DNA of 7,714 nucleotides from Bacteroidales bacterium (GTDB taxonomy: Bacteria; Bacteroidota; Bacteroidia; Bacteroidales; UBA932). The notes under the pieces are model-generated. The model made no database searches and was not told where the DNA came from. It worked only from the letters and a program-made list of their open reading frames with translations. Shown piece by piece: positions 1-5,154 of the stretch. The position numbers were made by a program, and so were the translations under genes. The stretch covers positions 1-7,714 of the forward strand of contig JAFROA010000399.1 of the NCBI GenBank assembly GCA_017429885.1. The letters are read 5' to 3'. Within the stretch, counting starts at the first letter, position 1. Every line of letters begins with the position of its first letter.

Positions 1-1658
1 GGCTGCCCGCCCGTTTCAGGTAGCGGCTGTCCGGCCGTATGTAGAGCGCGGCATTCGCCAGGCCTGTAGAAGTTCACCGTCGGCTCACCTTCGCCGGAGC
101 GATGATCGAACCCAGCGTCTAAACCAACCTTCAGGATCCCTCTAAGCTTCTCAGCCGAGAACGGAGTGAAAGGCTCGAACGCGATGGCGAGGTTGGCGCA
201 TATCTGGAGCGAGGTGTAGAGGATTGAAGCGGTGCGGTCCATGTCGGTCTTCGCGACTTTCCAAGGCTCGGTGTCGGAGATGTACTTGTTGCCTATTCGG
301 GCTATGTTCATGGCGTCTTTAAGAGCCTCCCTGAAATGGAAGCCTTCAAGATTGGCCTCAAGGCTGCGGCGAAGCTCAGGAAGCTGCGAAAGTGTCTCAG
401 CATCAATAGCTTCTGGCTTCAGGTTCTCAGGAACTCTGCCTCCGAAATATTTTTGTGTCAGGACAACCGCCCTATTGACGAAATTGCCCAGGATGGCCAC
501 CAGCTCGCTGTTGTTCCTCTGCTGGAAGTCCTTCCATGTGAAGTCATTATCCTTTGTCTCGGGAGCATTGGCGCAGAGAACGTAACGAAGGGTGTCCTCC
601 TGGCCGGGGAAGTCGTCGACATATTCATTGAGCCAGACAGCCCAGTTGCGAGAGGTCGAGATCTTGTCGCTCTCAAGGTTTAGGAACTCATTTGAGGGCA
701 CATTATCCGGAAGAATGTAGTTTTCGCGCGCCTTCAGCATCGAAGGGAAGACGATGCAATGGAAGACGATGTTGTCCTTTCCGATGAAATGAATAAGGCG
801 GGTGTCCTCATCCTTCCACCATTTCTCCCAACTCTGAGGCAGAAGCTCTTGAGTATTAGATATATAACCTATCGGAGCGTCAAACCAGACATAGAGAACC
901 TTGCCCTCGGCGCCCTCGACCGGCACTGGGACTCCCCAGTCGAGGTCACGGCTGACTGCCCTCGGCTGAAGTCCGCCATCCAGCCAAGACTTACACTGGC
1001 CGTAGACATTTGATCTCCACTCCTTGTGGTTCTCTAGAATCCAGTCACGGAGCCACGGCTCGTACTGATCCAGAGGAAGATACCAGTGGGTGGTCTTTTT
1101 CTTTATCGGCTCGGCGCCGCTTAGTTTGGACTTCGGGTTGAGGAGTTCCTCAGGGCTCAATGTGCTACCGCATTTCTCGCACTGGTCGCCATAGGCGTTC
1201 GGATTGCCGCATTTGGGGCAGGTGCCGACGATGTACCTGTCGGCAAGGAAGGTCTTGGCCTCAGGGTCATAGTACTGCTCGCTTTCCTTGGTGATGAACT
1301 TGCCTTTGTCGTAGAGCTCACGGAAGAACTCGGAAGCGTTCTTGTGATGCACCTTGGAAGTGGTGCGGGAATATATGTCGAAATTGATACCCAGTCTTGT
1401 GAACGAGTCCTTTATGATGCCGTGGTACTTGTCCACGATATCCTGCGGAGTCACACCATTCGCCCTCGCCTTGATGGTGATGGGCACGCCATGCTCGTCT
1501 GAGCCGCAGATGAAAAGGACATCCTCGCCCTTCATCCTCTTGTATCTCACGAATATGTCAGCAGGCACATAGACTCCGGCCAGATGGCCGATATGCACGG
1601 GGCCGTTAGCGTACGGCAGCGCGCATGTCACAAGCGTTCTCTTGAAACTCTTCTCCAT
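1..1658 (-). CDS. metG: Methionyl-tRNA synthetase, 3' end cut by window edge
   Basis: Charges tRNA-Met with methionine in the cytoplasm; essential for translation. The ATG at 1658-1656 opens a frame that stays open to position 1 (552 codons plus two bases). The class I HIGH motif is H22-I-G-H25 within [15 protein letters not shown] zinc knuckle with C147, C150, C160 and C163 lies in the connective-peptide region. The KMSKS loop is present as K332-ISTS, the form usual in Bacteroidota. The anticodon-binding helix bundle includes EPWKV around W466. Bacteroidales MetG is normally near 680 residues with a C-terminal EMAP-like tRNA-binding domain, so roughly the last 130 residues lie outside. The stretch after about residue 515 is unusual, but [10 protein letters not shown] near the edge still resembles the expected linker, so the frame seems intact. 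It is transcribed divergently from the outer-membrane protein gene. Identity is near certain. Confidence 0.97.
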   Translation of the reverse strand, partial: MEKSFKRTLVTCALPYANGPVHIGHLAGVYVPADIFVRYKRMKGEDVLFICGSDEHGVPITIKARANGVTPQDIVDKYHGIIKDSFTRLGINFDIYSRTTSKVHHKNASEFFRELYDKGKFITKESEQYYDPEAKTFLADRYIVGTCPKCGNPNAYGDQCEKCGSTLSPEELLNPKSKLSGAEPIKKKTTHWYLPLDQYEPWLRDWILENHKEWRSNVYGQCKSWLDGGLQPRAVSRDLDWGVPVPVEGAEGKVLYVWFDAPIGYISNTQELLPQSWEKWWKDEDTRLIHFIGKDNIVFHCIVFPSMLKARENYILPDNVPSNEFLNLESDKISTSRNWAVWLNEYVDDFPGQEDTLRYVLCANAPETKDNDFTWKDFQQRNNSELVAILGNFVNRAVVLTQKYFGGRVPENLKPEAIDAETLSQLPELRRSLEANLEGFHFREALKDAMNIARIGNKYISDTEPWKVAKTDMDRTASILYTSLQICANLAIAFEPFTPFSAEKLRGILKVGLDAGFDHRSGEGEPTVNFYRPGECRALHTAGQPLPETGGQ

Positions 1659-1758
1659 AAGCTATGATGTAAAGATTCGCGAAGTTAGTAAATTCCTCGG
1701 TATGTTCCACAAGGAATATTATTTGTAGGGTTTTGAGATGGTATTTTATGAACACAAA

Positions 1759-2529
1759 ATGAGACATCGTTCTATATTGGCCGCCTTGGCGTTGGCCGTT
1801 CTTCCTGTTTTAGCCTCAGCCCAGACCAAGCCCCGGAACCTGAATAACCTTTCCGATGACTTTGGCCTTTATGTCGGAGCCTATATGCCGATGTACAAAG
1901 GTCATGAGGCCGATGTCGTGTACGGTCTGACATACGGCCATTTCAATCCATCCGGTCTGGGATTCAGGGCAGGACTTCAGTTCATTCCCCGTGTCGCCGA
2001 AGTAGATCAAACCTTCGGTCTTCCTGTCGCTTTCTCTTATCGTACTCCGGCCAGGAACACTGAAGGGCGTGTGAAAAGCGGGGCGATCGCTGCGGGAGAA
2101 GCCTTTGGCTATGAGGCCATTATGGGATATAGAGATCCTCTTCGTGGCGCTCTTGCCGCTTTTATTGCCAACCTGTTCAGTCAAGCTGAGTTCTTCGTCG
2201 GGGTTACCCCCGGGCTTGTGTTAGGAGGGAACTCTCCTGTCGAGACAGCCAGTTGGGGGCCCTCTTTTTCTAATCAGCAGAATTCCTGGACTAAGAAAAA
2301 CGGCGACTTTTTGATGACCTTGGATGCCGGTGCCTGCGCCAACTACAGGATCTGGCGATTCGACCTGAAATTAAGTCCCGCAGTTCACTACAACATCACC
2401 AAAAACTATATCTACCACACTGAAACCGCTCATTTAGAGCAGGGTACGAATGATGTTCCCGTAAGTGTGTCAGACAAGCCGCTCCGCTGGTTCTTCTCCA
2501 TGACCGCCGGCCTGTCATTCAGGTTCTGA
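1759..2529 (+). CDS. Outer-membrane beta-barrel protein of unknown function
   Basis: 256 residues from the ATG at 1759. I prefer this start because it puts a textbook signal peptide at the very N-terminus (MRHRS, then the hydrophobic ILAALALAVLPVL, then ASA before Gln) and is preceded by an A-rich stretch typical of Bacteroidota. The in-frame ATG at 1738 would add seven residues (MVFYEHK) ahead of the signal. The mature part has alternating polar/aromatic strands (GLYVGAYMPMY, GFRAGLQFIP, FDLKLSPAVHYNI) and ends in GLSFRF. A terminal Phe after an amphipathic strand is the usual Bam-recognition signature. It is probably an 8-10-stranded barrel in the outer membrane. I do not recognise a named family, substrate or partner. 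It stands alone: metG diverges upstream and a long repeat-filled gap follows. The barrel call is firm; function is unknown. Confidence 0.85.
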   Translation: MRHRSILAALALAVLPVLASAQTKPRNLNNLSDDFGLYVGAYMPMYKGHEADVVYGLTYGHFNPSGLGFRAGLQFIPRVAEVDQTFGLPVAFSYRTPARNTEGRVKSGAIAAGEAFGYEAIMGYRDPLRGALAAFIANLFSQAEFFVGVTPGLVLGGNSPVETASWGPSFSNQQNSWTKKNGDFLMTLDAGACANYRIWRFDLKLSPAVHYNITKNYIYHTETAHLEQGTNDVPVSVSDKPLRWFFSMTAGLSFRF

Positions 2530-2576
2530 CGGTGTCATTTAGAACCAAGCCCAAGACTCTGTGTTTCGGCATAGCT

Positions 2577-2600
2577 ATTCTTCGCTCTGCTCAGAATGAC
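2577..2600 (-). repeat. GTCAT-type interspersed repeat, copy A
   Basis: Read on the minus strand the sequence is GTCATTCTGAGCAGAGCGAA followed by GAAT. It belongs to the GTCATTCTGAGCGAAGCGAAGAATC-like intergenic elements I recognise from many Bacteroidota and related genomes. It matches copy C at 20 of 24 positions and lies in the opposite orientation. It starts 47 bp after the stop of the beta-barrel gene. Confidence 0.7.
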
Positions 2601-2629
2601 AATCCGTCATCGCCTGCAATGGTGTTAAT

Positions 2630-2657
2630 GTCATCCCCGACTTGACCGGGTATCTCC
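2630..2657 (+). repeat. GTCATCCCCGACTTGA-type repeat, copy B
   Basis: Begins GTCATCCCCGACTTGACCGG and continues with GTATCTCC. This is the second common sub-type of the GTCAT family of dispersed intergenic repeats, with the internal CCCGA...CCGGG pairing. It marks the left side of the GC-rich palindromic segment. GACCGGCTATC near copy C (2849-2859) resembles its GACCGGGTATC. Confidence 0.65.
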
Positions 2658-2667
2658 CGCACTCCCT

Positions 2668-2844
2668 CCGACGAGGCGGCACACCCCTCGCTAGACGTCG
2701 CCCGGACTAGTCGCATCGGCCAGGCTGGCGGCTTCGCTAACTCGGGCCTTCCGGCCCTCAGACAGACGCTCCGCTTCTCGCCGCCCGGCTCTCGCTCCCT
2801 ACGTCCGTTCTCCTAAGTTCGCTTCGGGTCGTCCGCCTCGCCGG
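2668..2844. repeat. GC-rich imperfect palindromic segment
   Basis: The end arms are CCGACGAGGCGG (2668-2679) and, inverted, CCGGCGAGGCGG (2833-2844), matching at 11 of 12 positions. Inside is a small perfect hairpin, GGGCC-TTCC-GGCCC (2744-2757). A variant of that hairpin with one base changed occurs in the dnaG linker at 5730-5743. The segment lies between GTCAT copies B and C and is richer in G+C than its surroundings. It has no coding potential I trust. It is probably a non-autonomous mobile or REP-like unit, but no transposase is present and I cannot name the family. Confidence 0.5.
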
Positions 2845-2865
2845 CCATGACCGGCTATCCCCGCT

Positions 2866-2890
2866 GTCATCCCGCGCGGAGCGAAGAATC
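2866..2890 (+). repeat. GTCAT-type interspersed repeat, copy C
   Basis: GTCATCCCGCGCGGAGCGAA followed by GAATC. Same family as copy A but inverted relative to it. Copies A and C therefore bracket 2577-2890 as a 314-bp unit with inverted ends, each reading ...GCGAAGAAT outward. Spurious frames reading HPARSEES arise from this repeat. Confidence 0.7.
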
Positions 2891-3006
2891 AGCCCGAAGT
2901 GCAATACAGGATACTGTGAGCCACATCCACCTGCGAACCCCCGCCTCAAAACTGGGATATCCGCAAGCCAATCACCCCTACATCCCCCTGCAGGGCAATT
3001 GCGCTT

Positions 3007-3148
3007 CGCCAAACTGGCGCACGCCCGCATGTGCGCTAGCGCATTCTCAATAGCGTCATTGTGCGCCGAGGCCCCAGATTGAGCCTTGGCGCACAGTGAA
3101 ATGGAAAGAAGCAAGCCCAAACGGGCATTACTGTGCGCCAGTTTGGCG
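3007..3148. repeat. 142-bp imperfect palindrome with perfect 16-bp terminal arms
   Basis: The outer arms CGCCAAACTGGCGCAC (3007-3022) and its exact reverse complement (3133-3148) share a centre at 3077.5 with an inner stem-loop at 3057-3098, which has 14 of 16 bases paired and a 10-nt loop. The two 34-bp stretches between outer and inner stems do not pair well, apart from a GCCCG shared with a shift. A perfect 12-bp palindrome TGCGCTAGCGCA lies at 3032-3043. Each outer arm is also a mini-hairpin (CGCCA-AAC-TGGCG). The right arm overlaps the coding end of the gene at 3128-3961 and supplies its last codons. No clear target-site duplication is visible. It is best read as a MITE-like or REP-like palindromic element. 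Confidence 0.7.
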
Positions 3149-3961
3149 ATAAAAGCGGTTGCTGAGGTTGGCAGGGGCGAAGAAAACAGTCTTTGTGTCG
3201 CTGACACGAAAGGCTTTCTTGTGGGAAACAAACCAGTTGGCGCCACCGGTTTTATTGAGAGCGGGGAATTCGTACTGCTTGCCAGCCGTCAAGGTTCTGC
3301 CCTCGCAGTAGAGCTTATAGACTTTGTCCGCCCTGTTGTCGCCCACTTCAAACAGATAATCCTTCTCTACGTCGGGTTCGGTAAGGCGCCCGGTGAAGAG
3401 CAGGCCGCCGGCATCCATCGCACCCCGAATGCGGTCTCCTGCCTCAACGGATTCATCCTCGATAATTTCTCCGGTTTCCATATTTATACCGGTAGCAACG
3501 ACAGGTGTCAAAGATGAATTTGCAAAGGTGTATATCTGATGGCTTGTTTCTCCGTCAGGCGGCAGGTTCGGGACATAGAAATACGTCAAGCCTTCCGGCC
3601 GCTTGAGATTGATGGTGGCTTTGATTACATATGTCCTATTGTCGTCAGGTCCACATGTGTACCGAACATTTGGTTCGAACATATAGTAGAGGTTCGTATT
3701 TACGGGGGCCCCGCCATCACCAAGCCACTCCGAGAAATAATAGATATTTGAATCGCTTTCGCTTTTATTTACCCTTAAGCCATCGCCGGGAAAGTGTACG
3801 GCGTGAAACAACTGTTCACCGCCGTTAGTAATCTTGTCGAAGAATGATTCACCTTCACCTGCATCTAAGAAATCAGAACTTTCCCAGGTTTCGGTCTCCA
3901 ATCTAATAATGTCGGTGGAAGGGGCAAGATATGCCTCCCGGGTAGAGATGTCTTCAATCAT
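3128..3961 (-). CDS. Fimbrillin-like protein lacking a signal peptide, apparently truncated at its C-terminus
   Basis: 277 residues from the ATG at 3961-3959. A TTG at 3976 would add five residues but has no support. Residues 1-35 (AYLAPSTDIIRLETETW then an acidic Gly/Glu stretch) resemble the short Bacteroidales Y-x-x-P...I-x-L-E-x-E peptides. The middle is beta-rich; LFTGRLTEPDV, DKVYKLYCEGRTL and TAGKQYEF recall fimbrillin/Mfa-like Ig-type domains. Residues 249-266, KAFRVSDTKTVFFAPANL, match the opening of the surface-protein repeat usually read as FSVSxTKxVxFxPGNLQY, but the domain stops there. The last residues, R272-QTGAQ, are encoded by an arm of the palindrome at 3007-3148. No signal peptide or lipobox is visible, so export is doubtful. 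It is divergent from fic, with a shared control region. It could be a decayed adhesin fragment. Function unknown. Confidence 0.6.
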   Translation of the reverse strand: MIEDISTREAYLAPSTDIIRLETETWESSDFLDAGEGESFFDKITNGGEQLFHAVHFPGDGLRVNKSESDSNIYYFSEWLGDGGAPVNTNLYYMFEPNVRYTCGPDDNRTYVIKATINLKRPEGLTYFYVPNLPPDGETSHQIYTFANSSLTPVVATGINMETGEIIEDESVEAGDRIRGAMDAGGLLFTGRLTEPDVEKDYLFEVGDNRADKVYKLYCEGRTLTAGKQYEFPALNKTGGANWFVSHKKAFRVSDTKTVFFAPANLSNRFYRQTGAQ

Positions 3962-4064
3962 ACTTATTGTATTCAAAAATCAGGTTTGCTCCGCAAAAAC
4001 AGTGAATTCTTTCATATTATCAGAATATCTAACTACTTCAATGTCTCCGTGAGAAGAAAACGAA

Positions 4065-4072
4065 CAAAAGTA
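4065..4072 (-). promoter_or_regulatory. Bacteroidota-type -7 box for the 3128-3961 gene
   Basis: On the minus strand the sequence reads TACTTTTG, a full match to TAnnTTTG, the -7 consensus of the Bacteroidota primary sigma factor. It lies about 100 bp upstream of the ATG at 3961. I see no good TTG at -33. Its first bases overlap repeat 1 of the AGTAGGGAGAAAA pair. Confidence 0.5.
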
Positions 4073-4102
4073 GGGAGAAAATCATAAATAGTAGGAAGAA
4101 AA
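4069..4102 (+). promoter_or_regulatory. Paired 13-bp direct repeats, 21-bp period: candidate operator between fic and its divergent neighbour
   Basis: AGTAGGGAGAAAA (4069-4081) and AGTAGGAAGAAAA (4090-4102) match at 12 of 13 positions, start 21 bp apart and so lie on the same helix face. A weaker unit, GTGAGAAGAAAA, sits one further 21-bp step upstream (around 4049-4060). The pair lies between the two oppositely directed TACTTTTG boxes and overlaps the minus-strand one, an operator-like position. The same pair recurs within fic at 4939-4972. The winged helix of Fic is the obvious candidate binder, by inference. Confidence 0.5.
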
Positions 4103-4106
4103 ATAT

Positions 4107-4114
4107 TACTTTTG
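4107..4114 (+). promoter_or_regulatory. Bacteroidota-type -7 box for fic
   Basis: TACTTTTG is a perfect TAnnTTTG -7 element ending 8 bp before the fic ATG at 4123. No TTG stands at the expected -33 distance; A-rich repeat sequence is there instead. Transcription would start near 4119-4121, leaving almost no leader before the first ATG, or about 15 nt before the second in-frame ATG at 4135. Confidence 0.6.
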
Positions 4115-4122
4115 CACAATAA

Positions 4123-5154
4123 ATGGACAGATTTATGGCAAAGTCAGGGCAGTTAATCGAATTGATAGAACGTTATAAGCAACTCGGGATCGACACGCAG
4201 ATGGACTATGAGAAGTTCTATCTGTATTCGATCATTACCCACTCGACGGCCATTGAAGGGTCGACAGTGACGGAGATTGAGAACCAGTTGCTCTTCGATG
4301 AGGGAATCTCAGCGAAGGGGAAGACTATCACCGAACAGATGATGAACCTTGATCTCAAAAGGGCGTATGAGGAAAGCATTCGGCTCGCTAAATCACATAC
4401 GCCAATCACCGTTGACGTGTTGAGGAACCTTTCCAGTTTGGTCATGCGGAATACAGGATCGACTTATAAGACGGCTCTCGGGGAGTTTTCTTCAGCAAAT
4501 GGCGACCTTCGGCTTGTCAATGTGAGCGCTGGAGTCGGGGGAAGGTCTTACATGAGTTACCAGAAGGTCCCTTCCCGTTTGCGAGAATTCTGCGAATGGC
4601 TAAACGAGATGCGCACTCGCTCCATGACCTTGGTAGAACGCTATAACCTCAGTTTCGATGCTCACTATCGCCTGGTGACCATCCATCCGTGGGTCGATGG
4701 CAACGGGCGAATGGCGAGACTTATTATGAACCATATACAGTTTGAATATGGACTGATTCCCGCCAAAGTGTTGAAAGAGGACAAAGGTGACTACATAAGT
4801 GCTCTTATCACGACACGAGAGACAGGTGATATTGTTCATTTCATGGACTTTATGGCCGGTGAGCTGATCAAGACCTTATCTTCTGACATCGAATCCTTTC
4901 TTAGGTCAATGGAAGATAGTGAGGAGAATAATACACCTAGTAGGGAGAAAAAACTTAAAAGTAGGGAGATAATCCTGGCCATACTCAAAGAGCATCCCGA
5001 GTATTCAGCACGTAAACTAGCCGAGATTATCGGATTAACGCCCAAGGCCATCGAGAAGCAGTTGGCAAATCTCAAAAGAGTCGGCCTTCTTAGACGTGAA
5101 GGTCCGGACAAAGGAGGACGATGGATTATTTCTCTCGTCCGAGGCGAACTTTGA
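4123..5154 (+). CDS. Class II Fic-domain AMP-transferase with C-terminal winged helix
   Basis: 343 residues. Fic enzymes transfer AMP (sometimes another nucleotide part) to a hydroxyl on a target protein. The catalytic loop H188-PWVDGNGRMAR199 is intact: His base, Asp for the metal, GNGR anion nest. The inhibitory helix motif S/T-x3-E-G/N is present N-terminally as S41-TAI-E45-G46, which places it in class II, where Glu45 would block productive ATP binding. The flap region is around residues 110-155 (ALGEFSSANGDLRLVNV). Residues 273-338 form a winged helix (SARKLAEIIGLTPKAIEKQL, then a KGGRWII wing). The first ATG follows the -7 box by only 8 bp, so Met5 (4135) is an alternative start. The 3' end overlaps dnaG by 29 bp on the opposite strand. 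No antitoxin gene is adjacent; inhibition is built in. The target is unknown. The family call is firm. Confidence 0.93.
   Translation: MDRFMAKSGQLIELIERYKQLGIDTQMDYEKFYLYSIITHSTAIEGSTVTEIENQLLFDEGISAKGKTITEQMMNLDLKRAYEESIRLAKSHTPITVDVLRNLSSLVMRNTGSTYKTALGEFSSANGDLRLVNVSAGVGGRSYMSYQKVPSRLREFCEWLNEMRTRSMTLVERYNLSFDAHYRLVTIHPWVDGNGRMARLIMNHIQFEYGLIPAKVLKEDKGDYISALITTRETGDIVHFMDFMAGELIKTLSSDIESFLRSMEDSEENNTPSREKKLKSREIILAILKEHPEYSARKLAEIIGLTPKAIEKQLANLKRVGLLRREGPDKGGRWIISLVRGEL
4939..4972 (+). repeat. Second copy of the 21-bp-phased AGTAGGGAGAAAA pair, inside fic
   Basis: AGTAGGGAGAAAA (4939-4951) is identical to promoter repeat 1. AGTAGGGAGATAA (4960-4972) is the partner, again exactly 21 bp on. 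It encodes the SREKKLKSRE segment at the start of the winged helix. The promoter pair also lies in the same reading frame as fic (54 bp before the ATG) and would read SREKIINSRKK, so it could be either an intragenic operator or a duplicated piece of this coding stretch. Confidence 0.5.

Larger units (their letters stand above)
2530..3127. other. Gene-free interval filled with interspersed repeats
   Basis: About 600 bp between the beta-barrel gene and the fimbrillin-like gene. I see no RNA gene and no credible coding region. Open frames here (for example 2847-3053 plus and 2758-3246 minus) have repeat-derived, low-complexity translations. It holds three GTCAT-type elements, a GC-rich imperfect palindrome between them, about 110 bp of unremarkable sequence (2891-3006), and a 142-bp palindrome that reaches the end of the next gene. 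The part from about 2640 to 2870 is visibly richer in G and C than the flanking genes. No factor-independent terminator with a clear U-tract is visible after the beta-barrel gene. Confidence 0.75.

Noticed and set aside
1659..1758. Promoter boxes between metG and the beta-barrel gene
   Set aside because: Near-matches exist (TAACTTCG on the minus strand, TATTATTTG on the plus strand), but neither fits TAnnTTTG exactly and neither has a -33 TTG at the right distance. A divergent promoter region must be there, but I cannot place it.
1816..2184. 122-codon minus-strand frame opposite the beta-barrel gene
   Set aside because: It is a shadow of the signal-peptide-bearing outer-membrane gene, with no domain of its own.
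2847..3053. 68-codon plus-strand frame reading HPARSEES
   Set aside because: This is the familiar false translation of a GTCAT-type repeat (copy C) running into the left arm of the 142-bp palindrome.
3007..3148. CRISPR array or toxin-antitoxin RNA in the repeat cluster
   Set aside because: The repeats are inverted and concentric, not direct and evenly spaced, and no cas-like or toxin-like gene is nearby.
2758..3246. 162-codon open frame on the minus strand across the repeat region
   Set aside because: It overlaps the end of the fimbrillin-like gene in another frame, consists largely of translated repeats and palindromes, and has Arg/Ala/Ser-rich low-complexity content with no recognisable domain.
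3959..3976. TTG start at 3976 for the fimbrillin-like gene
   Set aside because: An in-frame ATG lies only five codons downstream, after an A-rich stretch, and the extra residues (NTIS) add no recognisable feature.
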